A stretch of 64,000 nt of DNA from Boesenbergia rotunda (GCA_024364735.1 JAGFNQ010001127.1:249453-313452); one strand, 5' to 3'. Counted from the stretch's first letter, positions 51,580 to 63,889 are shown. A program made the numbers and translations. Notes: generated by a model from the sequence alone, not told the origin.

Positions 51580-53866
51580 GTAGACTCGACCAAACTCCTA
51601 TCGTCTGGTCTTGAGAGCCTAGGATCCCTGGGGCGCCTGATGGCTCACGGGCGCCGGGCGCCTGAGTTGCTGACGTGGCAACATGCCTATTGGATCGAGA
51701 GAAAACGATAGAGGGGGGTGAATATCGTAAAACGTTTTTTGGATAAAATTAAGAGCAAACACGCATCGGAATAAACAAAACTGAACAATACGCAAACACC
51801 AAGATTTTACTTGGTTCGGAGTCGAGTCGGCTCCTACTCCAAGGCCCACGGTCGTTGACCGTTTACTGCGGGCAATACTATAGTCTCGCAAAACAGTTTA
51901 CAAAAGGTTGATTACAATGATAGTGCAGTAAAAAAAACACAGCTCTTCGTTACCGACGTTCGGTGTAGAATGTATCTCAGAGCAGAGGAACGTCGTCGGC
52001 GCTTGTATCTCGAGTTGGGAGGTTTCTGTAGCAGAGCGCCTCGAGTAGAAGAGCGTGAAAGCGTTGGAAAACTTGATGTTGAGAAGCCTTGGTGCTGGGT
52101 GCTATTTATAGAACTTCGGGGCGCCCTGAACGTTGGGGGCGCCCCCCCCCCCCCCCCACGTGTCAACCGATCCAGAATTATCTCGGTCAACCCTTATCCC
52201 ACTCGAATAGGGCTGAGGATTGACTCTGGGGCGCCCGGGACGCTAGGGGCGCCCTGGTTGACCATTTCAGTGAGCTTCTCGGCTGGATAAGAGTTATCCG
52301 CTTCGTTGGCTTGTGTGCGGGGCGCCCTGGGCACTGGAGCCGCCCGGGAGCACGGGGGCGCCCCGCCCAGTAAGCTTCCGAAGCGTACTCTTGCCTAGCT
52401 TGTTTTGCTTTGACCTTGGGGCACCCAGGACACTGGGGGCGCCCTGCTCAGCTGCTGCCTCTCTCCTTTGAGGCGTTCTGAGCTGTAGACACTCATTCCT
52501 TCGGTCTTGCATCTACGGTTAGTCCAAAACAACATAGATTAATCAATTATTAGTTTTATACAGCCTTAGCTGTCTTGGTTCTGACTTTGGGTCTCCAAAA
52601 TGGAGCCCTAGGTCGAACCGACGCCTACTGTTCCCTCGACAGGGAACGTGTCCTCACCTACTCCTCTCAGGAGAATTTCCCTGATGCCAACCGGCTCCTC
52701 CGGATGGATTTTTGCCCAGCAGTCCTTCGCCAGGTGCCTAGTTGTCCTTCGCCAAGTGCCTAGCTGTCCTTTGCCAGGTCTTCAGTACCACGCAGTCCTT
52801 CGCCTGGTGCCCAGCAGTCCTTCGCCAGGTCTTCGGTTCCAAGCAGTCCTTCGCCTGGTGCCTAGCAGTCCTTCGCTAGGGCTTTGTATCCTGGAATTCC
52901 TTCGCCAGGTGCCTAGCAGTCCTTCGCTAGGGCCTTGTATCTTGGCAGTCCTTCGCCAGGTGCCTAGTTGTCCTTCGATAGGACTTTGTTTCCTGGCAAC
53001 CCTTCGCCAGGTGCATAGCAGTCCTTCGCTAGGACTTTGTTTCCTGGCATGCCTTCGCCAGGTTCCTAGCAGCCCTTCGCTAGGACTTTTCCTGCATACT
53101 TGAGTAACATCATTAGATCACAAATAAACTTAACTTTGAATCCTTTGACAATATCAAAACAAGGTTCGATATGGTGCTTCCTGCACCAACACTGCCAACT
53201 CAGCCGGACTCACCCGTTGGAACAAGCCATCTGGGGCGCCTGATAATTATCAGGTGCCTGGTTTCTCAGGTGTCTGACTCCTCTCAAGTGCCTGGGATGC
53301 AGTGGTAAAGGCCTCTTCACTCCTACAACTAGGGATAGTCCAAGAGCAATATATAATATAAATAATTGAATAAATTATAGCTAGAGCTGTCTTGGTTATG
53401 ACTTTGGATTTCAAAATGAAATCCCAGGTCAAACCGACGCTTACTGTTCCCCTTCTGAGGAGCGCATCCTCACCTACTCCTCTCGGGAGAGGTTACCTTT
53501 CACCAACCGGCTCCTTCAGTTGAACTTTTCTTGGCCTCCGAGACTGTCAGATCTCGAGACGTCCGTTCCTCGACCCGCCTCTACTTCTATCCGCAATCCT
53601 CGCTCAGCTAAGACTCCTGCCCAATCTTCCGGATCAAGACTTCGGTATCCAGTCCACGACCAGGACTTCAAGTGTAACTCTCAGCCAGGTCTTCTTACCC
53701 AATCCTCGACCAGGACTTCTTGCTCAACCCTGCAGGTCAAGACTTCATGCTTAAGTGAACTAGGACTTTCCTACATACTTGGTAAATCCATTAGATAACA
53801 ATACACACTTAACTTTGAACCCTTTGCCATTATCAATGGTTAAATCTGGTGCTTTCGGCACCAACA
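51580..53866 (-). repeat. 3' LTR of SIRE-like element P (interrupted by O; left part displaced by N)
   Basis: P sequence is visible at 51580-51687 and 53197-53866. The right part has the shared U3 core (TCAAACCGACGCTTACTGTTCC at about 53431) and a CAGGACTTC/GACCAGGACTTC-rich stretch in place of the CTAGCAGTCC array, and ends GGCACCAACA. ATCTCTCCC (polypurine tract) follows. The TG start is beyond N and not seen. Confidence 0.75.
51688..53191 (-). mobile_element. Solo LTR O (SIRE-like, 1504 bp)
   Basis: Starts TATTGGATCGAG (TG changed to TA) and ends CTGCACCAACA on the plus strand. The flanks ATGCC (51683-51687) and CTGCC (53192-53196) match at four of five bases, an eroded duplication. It has the hairpin array (52720-53090), the stem GTTCCCTCGACAGGGAAC (about 52631), GGGCGCC palindromes including a run of about 18 C (52143-52160), and a TATA region GGTGCTATTTATAG at about 52097. 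Confidence 0.85.
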
Positions 53867-54293
53867 ATCTCTCCCTTTTTGATTTATAGCAACACCGTTC
53901 AAAAGTTAAGTTAAAAAAATAGAAAACACAATAATTATGTACTAAAAAGGAAAGAATAAGTAGATTTTCTATCTCCCCCTTAATCTGTTCTCTCCCGCTT
54001 TTTCTTTAGAATTTAATTTTTGAAAAACATAGTAGAAATTCGAAACATTGCATAAGGCTTCCTTTTAATTTGAAAATCTCCCCCTGACGCATTTGATAAT
54101 ATGGAATTTTTCTATTTTGAATGTTTTTCCAAAAAGATTTTGAAGACTTTGAGAAAAACAAGTTTTGAAAAATTTCTAACTTAAAGAAAGATTTCCTGCA
54201 GCAGAATTTTCTGACTCGAATTGAATTTTCTAAAAATAACTTTTCAGGAAATAAAATTTTCTTTTTCGAAGAAAGGTTTGAGTAGCAATTCTT
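53867..54293 (-). other. 3' non-coding region of P
   Basis: Polypurine tract (minus strand AAAAAGGGAGAGAT) and AT-rich sequence with ATCTCCCCCTTAAT and ATCTCCCCCTGAC motifs, as in C. No gene. It ends where copia fragment M begins. Confidence 0.65.
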
Positions 54294-54804
54294 TGTAGGG
54301 GAGCCACTGATCAGGTCTGTAATTCATTGTAGGGGTTCCAGGAAACCCGACAACTAGCTGAGGGAGAGATTACCGTTTACATGGGCAATGCTACGGAGGT
54401 GGCGGCTATTGAAATTGGAGACGTTTATTTATCTTTTGATAGGAATAAAATTTTGGTTTTGAGAAATTGCCTTTATGTACCTACTTTTAGAAAGAATTTC
54501 ATTTCGATTTCTAAAATAATAATGGATGGGTATTCTATTTCTTTTAATGACAGAGTTGTTATAAAAAGAATAGAGAGATTATCTTTTCAGGTGCATTGAT
54601 TGGCAATTTGTACACTCTTAAACCAAAATCTCCCACGATGCAAATAGAAGTAAATAACTCATCATCTAACCATAATAAGTGGAAAGAACCTTCGAAGATG
54701 AACCAAACATATCTTTGGCATCTAAGGCTAGGACATCTTAACCTAAGTAGGATTCAAAGGTTGATAGCCGATGGGCCCTTGGGTTCATTGGTGGTGGAAG
54801 ATTT
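54294..54804 (+). pseudogene. Copia pol fragment M: protease end and pre-integrase domain
   Basis: The frame reads ATDQVCNSL, a stop, then AEGEITVYMGNATEVAAIEI, LVLRNCLYVPTFRKNFISIS, and after a TGA the pre-integrase segment TYLWHLRLGHLNLSRIQRL. These are typical of copia elements between protease and integrase. Three stops or shifts show decay. The fragment is cut at 54804 (SLVVEDF) by the LTR of L. Both flanks are other elements, so its parent is not visible. Confidence 0.82.
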
Positions 54805-57041
54805 TGATGGGAATCGGGTATGGCATGGCGGGTTTCCTAAGCGAATACCTAGTCATCCTTGAGTGACCTCTCCATGTCTATGGATTAAAAATTAATCCGA
54901 ATGGAGACCTATCTCCCAAACGTCCTTCTCGTCGTCGTATCAATCGATTCGAGTTACAACATAGCCAAACTCAAAGTTCGAGCCTTGTAACTCGCCTAAT
55001 AGATTGACCACGGAAAAGACGACGAGCGGATCGTCGATTTTTGTTTTTATTATCATGGTTCAATAATTAATTATCAACTATTAATTAAGCAAATAATTAA
55101 ACATGATAATTAATTATAGCATCACATGAAATGATAAGAAAATCAAAGGAGCCAAGGAAGAGTTTATACCTTCTGTTACATTACGATCTTCTACCGTATG
55201 ACCCTCCCCTCTTGGACATCGTGTGGACGACGAACTACCAAAACCGTGGTCACCAAGTCGATCCCTTCTCCTTGCGCCAACTAAACCCCAACCAAAGGGT
55301 TGCCGCCGGCCACTCCATGGAAGAAGAAAATCCAAACACAAACCTTACTACTCTTTTCCTCCACCATCAGTACCCGAGCTGTGAGTTGCTGTCCTGCCTT
55401 GGAGAAATCTCCAAGATGCGCAAGCAACTTCTCCACAGGCAATTTGCGTGAGCAACTTCTTCTCTACGTCCTCCAAGTTGCGTGTGTGAGTTCTCCACAG
55501 CCAAGTTGCGTGAGCAACTTCTCCTCTGCGTGAGTTCTCCAAAGCCAAGCATCTTCTCCTCTGCTTTGCCGAATTGTAATTGCACTGCATACATGATTAA
55601 CTGCCTTGCTGAATTGCAAAATTGCAATTCCGAATTGTAATAGCAAAATTACAATTCTATGCATGCAAAGGCAAGCGACGGCGTTGAACTCATCTCCAAC
55701 GCTGTGCATGCCACGGCGTTGAACTCACAGAGAAGCCTTGAGTTCCCGTTTGCATGCACAACCCATGCACGTTTGCACTCATGCGTGGAGAAGAAACAGC
55801 AGGTGACCTGCTGTTCGGCGCCACAGAGAGAGAGGGAGAGAGTGAGGAGAAGAGGAGAGAAGAAATTTAAGGGACGTTTGGTTTGTGTTTTCCAGTTTGT
55901 TTTTCATTTTCATTTTCTATAGAAAATGCGGTTTTTTGGAAAACATGTTTAGTTTGTATTTTCCAGCTTTGTTTTCTAGAAAAAAACATAGCGTTTTCTG
56001 AAAAACTGGAGAATGAAATAAAGTCATTTTCCAGAAAACGAGAAAATGTGATTTTCTGAAAAATAAAAATGGAAAATAGAACAAACCAAACGTCCCCTTA
56101 GGGTTTTCTTATGTTCCATTGGTTCCTTGGTTTCATGCCACCATGGGATATATATAGGGCTACGATAGGGATCATGAGGAGGAGTTGGGTCATGGCCCGC
56201 TAATGGATCTAAATCCGATCCATTAATTAAGATTCATTCCACTAAAGGATCTCCATTGAAGTTCCTCACCAACCTCCATATTTTCATATGGGATCGACAT
56301 ATTATGAGTGCATCCATCTCCTCATCTTTATGATATCGAATGTCCGTCGATTAATTTAAATTACTGACAATTTTAATTAATCAACTTCTAACTCCTTGAC
56401 TAGTATCACTCATCCTTATCATTATGTTAGATCAAATCCGCCTGCAAGGTTTAATATGATGAACCTTATGAGCTCATCAAGGGGGCATCATCATCCCAAC
56501 TCACCAGGAAACGGATTCCGACAATAATCAACAGCACACCATGTAAATAATATTATTTCCCAACTTAACGGGCCTATCGATTTAACAGAATAAATCTCGC
56601 CCATTGGTAAATCAAATAAATAAAATACAAAATACATGTGCCCGTTATTGTATCGGGATTTAGAGATTGTACTCCATAATACACCGAGGTCTGATCCAAT
56701 TATAAAGCCAGTACAAATTGGATCACCTCTACTTTGGTCCTGCTCAATGCACACAAAGCGCATTAGTGTAATTCTATGGTCAAGATAAACCACACCTAAT
56801 TACACTACAACCATCCTGATGGTTTGTCCAACTCCATCTCGGTTGTGAGCCTCTACTTATACTATGCAAGGGACTGATAACATGATCTTCTGTGTGTCAC
56901 CACACACCATGTTATTTAGAATGCAAAGTATCAGATGGTTATGCACATACTAATATGAACATGCATCAGTGTTGTTGTGATTCTCTTTCAAAATGTAGAT
57001 GTTCACAGAAAAAGACAAGTCTTTTAGTATACATCTTAACA
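54805..57041 (-). repeat. 3' LTR of copia element L (about 2.24 kb)
   Basis: The left edge TGATGGGAATCGGG lies where M stops matching, and the right edge CATCTTAACA is followed by ACCACCCACTTAT, a purine tract on the minus strand. TATATATCCC around 56148-56158 may be the TATA region. Within it, 55340-55640 has repeats of CAAGTTGCGTGAGCAACTTCT and similar units, and 55880-56100 has an inverted pair of TTTTCCAG/CTGGAAAA and AAACGTCCC/GGGACGTTT. These suggest a small inserted element. Boundaries rest on one copy. Confidence 0.6.
55880..56100. repeat. Possible small inverted-repeat element inside LTR L
   Basis: GGGACGTTTGGTTTGTGTTT (55872) and AACAAACCAAACGTCCC (about 56081-56097) are inverted, with TTTTCCAG and GAAAAT repeats between. 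The size and terminal inverted repeats suit a MITE of about 225 bp. TTTAAG/TTAGGG flanks do not give a clear duplication. Confidence 0.5.
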
Positions 57042-58377
57042 ACCACCCACTTATACTCAAAGACTTTGCTGTCCTCAAAATGCCAAACATCTGACTCCCT
57101 GATCCTCCTCATGCCTAAAAGCCCTTGCTATCAAGGCCTCAGTGAAAAGATCTTCCCAGGTTGTCCTCCGATGTAATCTAGGCAACAACAACTCTTCCTC
57201 ATTTGGGTGGTACTTGCGCTCTATGTGTTTACTCGCTTTATGGACTCGTGGTTCCTTCGAGTTTGCAATTGCACCATTGTTATCACAACAAAATGTGATA
57301 GCACTAAGCAAACCAGGAATCACATGGAAGTCCATCTTGAGGTTCCTGAACCATACAGCTTCCTTTGGCTGCCACAGAGGCTGCCACATACTTAGCTTCC
57401 ATGGTGGAGCCCGCCACGCAGCCGTTGTGCGACACTCTTCCAAACTATGGTTCTACCTCCTAAAGTAAACACAAAACCCCGAGGAATACTTATATTTGCC
57501 CCTATTTGATTGGAATTCTATATCCGTATAACCCATAGGGAGTAATTGGTCAACCTGGTAAACTAGTATATAATCCTTAGTCCTTCTCAGGCACTAATAT
57601 ATGCTTTTACCGTAACCCAATTTCCTTGACCTGGGTTACTCTGATATCTGCTAACCATGCCCACGGCAAAGCAGATATCCGCTTTCATTTTTAGCATACA
57701 TGAGGCTTCCTACTGCCAATGCATATGGAACCGCCTTCACCTCCTCTATCTCCTTAGATGTTTTAGAACACATCTCGTTAGATAGAGTAGCTCCATGACT
57801 GAAAAGTTCAAAACCTTTCTTGGAGCTAAAATGAGCTAGGACAGTGTCTTTCTATAAAGCTTGGGATAAGCACAACATCCTTTTCTGGTGATCCCTTAGA
57901 ACTTCGATCCCAAGGATGTGTCCCACTTATCCAATGTCCATCATATCAACTGTTTGGACAGTCATACCTTTACGTCTTATAATACTTTGTTATTGTTGCC
58001 AATCAACAAAATATTATCTACGTATAGTACAAAAATATCACTACGTTACCATCACATTCCTTACATACACAAATCGCATCCGTCCTTTGAACAAATCCAT
58101 ATGACTGGATTATCTCTTCAAAGTGGATGTTCCTCGTCATCGGTCCAAGGATCTTGATTTATGGTCGCTAGGGACCAAGTCTGAAGACTCTCCCAAGAAC
58201 ATGAATCCATTAGGTTGACTTACAACCCTCCCACTACGACGAAGTACCATATGTGTATCTTCTGTGACACGCTGTGCAGTGACTTGTGGTATATCTTCTT
58301 ATACAATCGGTACTAAGGTTAGAGTGCCCCCTTTCAAAAATAATTCTACTCATGGGCTTATGATTCATCACATAGTC
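57042..58377 (-). pseudogene. Decayed RT-RNase H of copia element L
   Basis: The minus strand retains RNase H (KEAVWFRNLKMDFHVIPGL; CDNNGAIANSKEPRVHKASKH; IERKYH) at 57443-57075. Further upstream are scattered RT pieces (MVSRYQSNPGQGNW near 57640; SYGFVQ near 58100) in several frames with many stops. The YVDD catalytic loop is not recoverable in frame. The element type is Tork/TAR-like copia. It is cut at 58378 by the LTR of K (TAGTC at 58373-58377). Confidence 0.75.
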
Positions 58378-59427
58378 TGTTAGGACCGTGACCGTCAAGC
58401 TAGAGGGGGTGAATAGCTTTCTTTCAATTTTTCTTCCTACAAAGTTAGTGCACAAGCTGAATAAACAAAAACTAAAACTAAGAGGAACACACTGATTTAC
58501 GTGGTTCGGAGATAAAACTCCTACTCCACGGCTGCCCGTAAGGTGGACGATCCTGATCCTTCGGTGGATGATTCCCCGGAGCACCTCCGGCAAGCTCTTG
58601 TCGCTCCTTGTGGGTGAAGAAACCTCACCACAACTTCTGGACAATACCTGAGCAATAGAGGCTACTAACAAGCTTTGACCAAGCAAGTTTCGCCAATGGC
58701 ACTACCAGTCGACTAATCCCACTTGGATTCGACCGTTGTAACTCCAACGTTCGAGTTTCCAGCGCCACCAGTCGACTGATCCTGGATCAGTCGACTGGTC
58801 CATCCCTAATTCTAGGGTTACCCTTCCCGAATACATTTCACTCTGCACTCTAACTCTCATGACATAGTTCCCGAGTACAATGCCCTCAATACTCAAACCC
58901 TCAAAACCTGGTTGACCCTTCATCCAGCAGTCTCGATCTGTTGCCTTCGCGCCCTCTTCGTCTTTGGCTTCCATCCCTCATATGCGCACACAAGCCCTCG
59001 TCTTGCCTCCATGCCATCCTTCACGCATGCCTCGAAGTCTGCGTCCCTCGGCTCATCGTCCCTGCTCCAGGAGCCTCGTTCTGATGCCTTCAAGCCCTCT
59101 TCGACTTTAGCCCTCACCCTCAGCTTCGCATACAAGCCCTCAGCTTGCCTCCATGTCATCCTTCACACACGCCTCGAAGTCTGCTTCCTTCGACTCATCG
59201 TCCCTGCTTTGTCCATGGTCCCTCGGATGCGCACACAAGCCCACAGCTTGCCTCCATGCCACCCTTCACCATACCTGAAGACATCCAACCAAGTCAATGT
59301 GTATCCTGCAAACCTGCACACTCACATACAGATATTAGAACACAATTAAACCCTAAATCAACCATATTAACACACACATCAAAACTCATGATCCTCTAGA
59401 TCATACTTGGGCTGATTGCCCCCAACA
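58378..59427 (-). repeat. 3' LTR of SIRE-like element K (1050 bp)
   Basis: TGTTAGGACCGTG to GCCCCCAACA on the plus strand. It contains a 33-nt palindrome with 16-base arms ACCAGTCGACTGATCC at 58767-58799, as in G. Duplicated stretches near 58980-59290 (CTTGCCTCCATG, ACGCCTCGAAGTCTG) form a low-copy tandem. The minus-strand purine tract AAAAAGGAGGAGAT follows at 59441-59428. Confidence 0.85.
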
Positions 59428-60472
59428 ATCTCCTCCTTTTTGATGTGTGGCAATATGTTTAAGTTAGGTACAAAAACAACAATAGCAACTGAAAATTAAA
59501 ACCATAGCACATTAAAGACATAAACATGCCCTCCCCCTTAACCTATGCCCTCCACATAAATTTCAAGTTTCCTTACTCACAACACCAAGTTCTCCCACGT
59601 CAAGTTATACCTAACTTAACACCACAAATTCTCCCCCTTTGACACCATCAAAAAGATTGTCCTAAGCAATCCTAACCCTAGTGTCAAAAAGAACTCATCC
59701 TATTTATGAAAAACCCCTCAGAAATCAACCAACAGCCATACCAGTCGACTGCCCCTACATCAGAAAACTAGTCAGTGAAATTTACAACCGAACAGAAAAA
59801 TCAGTCGACTGCCCCAGGGGCAGTCAACTAATACAATCCAGTTCTGAAATTTCTAGCCGAATTTCAGAAATCCCTAAAAAATTCCATAAAATTCGAAAAA
59901 AAAAATAAAACTTTGCAAGCACATTTGTTAGGATATAATCTACCATAGAAAAATATAGTTTCATGAAAAATACCAAATATGCTTATCTTTTGGTATAAAT
60001 TCTAATTCTTTGAAAATGTATCATTTTGTATCAACTTCTTATCCCTTATTTGATTCTATGTGTTTGCCAAGCCTACCCAATACCATCTCAACCATAGAAT
60101 TATTTTCAAATCTCCCCCTTTTCTTAAGATATTCTCAAAATGATAAAACCTTCCCTTTCTTATCCCTTAACCCTAGACATATACATATATAAATCTTCCT
60201 TTGTGCCCATAATAACAATACCATAGCATTCAATAGCCAATTATGAATTGCAAACAATATAAGCAATATCAAAGACATGACTTAAAACTTCATAAAGAAA
60301 TATGAAACCATAAATCAAAAGTTGCATACAAAACTCCAAATAAAATATAACGAAGTTACAAGGGTCATGCCCCAAAGTTGTTAAGCATTACAATGCCAAA
60401 ATAAGTGTTTGAGAGATAAAATGTAACCCCAAGCCATACACTCTCAACACTAAACCCATCAAATCAAACTAA
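59428..60472 (-). other. 3' non-coding region of K
   Basis: AT-rich, with CTCCCCCTT clusters (59531-59539, 59630-59638, 60113-60121) and CAGTCGACTG palindromes (59753-59763; CAGTCGACTGCCCCAGGGGCAGTC at 59800-59824 is an inverted repeat). No gene. Confidence 0.75.
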
Positions 60473-61352
60473 CTACATGTCGTCGCTCGAAGAAGGAGGA
60501 GGAGGAGGAGGAGGAGAAGGGACCTGATACATCAGGTTCCAGCTCTGAATCATCGCATACATCTCATCCTGGAACCCCTGACAGAACTGTGTGAGACCAT
60601 GAACCTCCCCCTGAATGATAGTCTACTGCTGTTGCATCTCAATCTGCCACTGCTGAAATGTCTGAAAGTCCCCCCTCAGATCATGTACCTCTGACTGCAG
60701 GAGGGAGAACTGCTCCTGTGCAACCCCAGCAGCCGGCGCAGCCTCCTTATCAAAACTAGAGGAATCAGAACGCTGTCTCTAGACCATCTCACCTTACCGA
60801 CACTCAATCCCCGCCAAGGACAGCTGTTGTGAGCCGATCTGGTGGTAGTCCTTGGGCAGGCGATGCACCTCACCCCTAGTAGTGCAAATGCCCCTAGACT
60901 AAAAGAATTAGGTCAAAACATGACCGAAAGGCATGTAGATCTTGGCATTGACACTATGAGAAAAAAATGGACAATGTGTGTGAAGACATGCAAGGTGATG
61001 TCGATATCTAGTCTCCTTTCTAATGCATACATGATTACCAAGTGAGGAAGCTGAATCTTCGGCCTCCCCTTGGTGATAATAGGGAATATGCAATCTAAGA
61101 CAGTTGTAAACAATACATTGCTAAAAGGAGTCATGTTCTTAGCCTCAAAAATACGTTGGGTCACACATCGATGTCTTGAAAAATAATGGAGATGGATTTG
61201 GTCTATGGTTACATTGGGAAAGGTAAAAGGCTCGATGACTTTTGAAAAATATATAAATGCATGGTTTAAAGCCCTACACCCTAAAATTGAACCTAAAAGT
61301 GCAGCTGAAAAGGGAATGGTGACACCTGCCACCATGGACTCATAGGACCCAT
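60473..61352 (-). pseudogene. Envelope-like ORF of element K, distal part
   Basis: The 140-codon frame 61335-60913 reads MVAGVTIPFSAALLGSILG, then LNHAFIYFSKVIEPFTFPN, NVLFTTVLDCIFPI and LPHLVIMYALERRLDI. This is the pattern of the 'putative plant transposon protein' domain found in the envelope-like third ORF of SIRE and Athila elements. Its role is unknown, and an envelope function in plants is unproven. Downstream frames give a Gln-rich coiled segment (SEVHDLRGDFQTFQQWQ) and a tail SPPPPPPPSSSDDM ending at 60473, with at least three stops or shifts between. The proximal part lies beyond solo LTR J. Confidence 0.72.
61348..61352. repeat. Target-site duplication CCCAT, left copy (LTR J)
   Basis: CCCAT directly before TGATGGGCCC; partner at 63890-63894. 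Confidence 0.95.
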
Positions 61353-63889
61353 TGATGGGCCCAATCTATGTGTCACGAATGTGGGTCTCAAATTTAAATG
61401 TATATGATAACTGGAAACCCTTTTACAATCAAAAAAAGAAAAGCGTAGTAAAGGGGCCACAGGTCGTATTTTTCTCAGAGCTAGTTGATGTCGTTCGATC
61501 CGTGCTTGTATTTATGTGTCGTTTGTGAATTTTGGGTTTCGAATAAATCTGATTTGGGTTTAGTTGGAATTAGAATCAAAATCGCAATAAAAAGAAGGAT
61601 CACTCAATTAAGGAGCTGACAAGTCAAATGCAACCAATAAACTCAACTCAACAAATATTGATTTTAATCTACCAATATTAAGTAACCAAATTTGGAATCG
61701 AATCTGAATTAAATCGCATGGTTTACTACAAATTCTATGGACTTCAGAAATTACAACATCCAATCCAACCCATTCACTTGGCACAATTGAAGCACTTTGA
61801 TATGCAAAGTAAACAACTTATGTGCAGGAATGCAGTGATGGAGTTCAGAAATGGACAGGCAGGAATTCAGAAATACAGAAACGTGGACTGGAGGATCACA
61901 ATGTGCAGAATTGAATTGCAAGAGTGCAGAAAATGAATTTCAAACGTGAGCCAGAACTTCATGCATTGAACTGAAGTGCAAACTTGAATTGAAATGCATC
62001 AGAATTGATATTCAAGCAGGTTTCACTAGCAGAAGACAAGGCTGAAACAAGTGCAGGAATTTCAGAAGGCAATGGCTGTAACGTTTCTGCACACATTCGG
62101 CATTCAAAAACTCAGAACGGATAACTGAAAATCTGCAGAATTGGAGACTAACATGCAGAACTCGAATGAAGAAAAACAGATATGGAATTGACTTGATACT
62201 CTTGCAAAAATGCAGAGTTTCAGAAACTAAAATTGCACAAAAAAATAACACTGAATTCTGAAACTATTGGTGTGCAGAAATGAACTCAAGGGGTTACAGA
62301 AGTGAAAGGTGGAGTTGCAGAAATGAAACTGAAGTGATAAACAAGGGAGAACAATTTCTACGCAGCAGCAATTAACTGGTACGCAGCAGCACAATTGGGA
62401 CGCAAGGAAGAATCTGAACAGAAATACATAAACGAAATCTAAGGCAAAGCTATCATAGATTAAATGCATTGGCATGCTATCTGATTTACTGATTCAAGAA
62501 TTAAAACAATACATAAACTAAATCTGAAATAACTGAAACTGAATTAGCTAAGAAATCTGATACGCAAGGTTTCAAAATGGCACGCAACAATATAAGCTAA
62601 AATAAACTGAAATTTACTCAATCTATCACTAAACAAGTTCCTAAATTGCTGAACTCGAAGATTAAAATCCTAATGAAACCAAACAATTCAGAATTACAAA
62701 CTAAGACAGCTGATCTAATTGCAGGAAAACAAAATAGATTCGGCAGAAATTGAATTTAAGCTACAAACACAATGAAACTAGCTAACTAAACTACTCCTCA
62801 ACCCTTCCCAAGCTCAAGAACTTCTTGGTCGTCAAGCAAGAGCTGGCTTCGAACCCCTAGGCTCAGCAAATCAGTGGAAATTCATTTCTGAAGGCGATTC
62901 TGTTCCAATCTGCGCTTGGTTGGAATTTACAATCCGAATCTCTCTATCTCAATTGATGGAGCTGCGATGATGAATTGGGAAGCTTCTGAGTTCACCTGAG
63001 AACCCCTACAAATGGCTCAGAAGCTTGGAAGTGGATCGTGGTTGAGAAGAAAGGAGTCGGAATGAGGAAATGCCGAAACCCTCAAGCAATCCCTGTTCCG
63101 GCGCAAATGGAGCTGAATTCTTCAAAGAACGATTGCCAAAGACTCAATTCTTGATCTAGGATGAAGATTGAGGGATCACGCCTCCTTGATGAAGAAATCT
63201 AGCTAAGAAACAGTGAAGAAAAAAAATGAAGAAGGAAGCTGCAGCGGAGACTCGACGAAGGAGAAAGGCTGGAAATTTTTGATTAAATACATTAGAAATG
63301 GACGGTCCAGGTTGATCGGATGAAATCCAACGGCTGATCTTGCTCTGATTGGAGCCAAACTTTGATGATGATGATCTGGGGTCAGGATCTACCTCGTGGT
63401 AGCTCGGATCCTCCAGATGTGCAACGGATGGTCCAGATCAACTTAGTCTTTGAATGGACGATCTAGAGCCCTCCAAGCTTGATCCAACGGTTGATTGAAC
63501 TCTGATTGGGATGAAACCTTCAGATCTTGATCATAGTGCTTGATCAACCCTAACCCTAGCTTGGATTGCTTCAGATTGTCCCGGATGGCTCAGATCTAAC
63601 CGCTCTTGAATCGGACGGCCCGGATTAATCCTAATCTTGATAACTCGATCCGGGTCCACTTCCGACTCAAGTTTGACCCAGTATGCTCTAGGTCCAGGAT
63701 CCTTTCATGCCTACAAAAATATATCAGAAAATTAGTGGCCAATTAATCCAAAAATGTGTAAATTTGCAATTAAGTCCAAATTAAAGATAAGTTCTAAAAC
63801 CTAGGGCAATTTCACAATTTTAACAATAAAAACCTAGGTCAAACATGGATTTTAGCAATTAAAATAATCAACAAAAATGGTATCTATCA
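61353..63889 (-). mobile_element. Solo LTR J, gypsy type (2537 bp)
   Basis: Starts TGATGGGCCCAATC and ends GTATCTATCA on the plus strand, flanked by exact CCCAT. Sequence order matches the LTRs of B and, inverted, LTR I. Open frames inside (61718-61936, 62012-62475) are AT-rich chance frames. No internal region remains. Confidence 0.95.
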
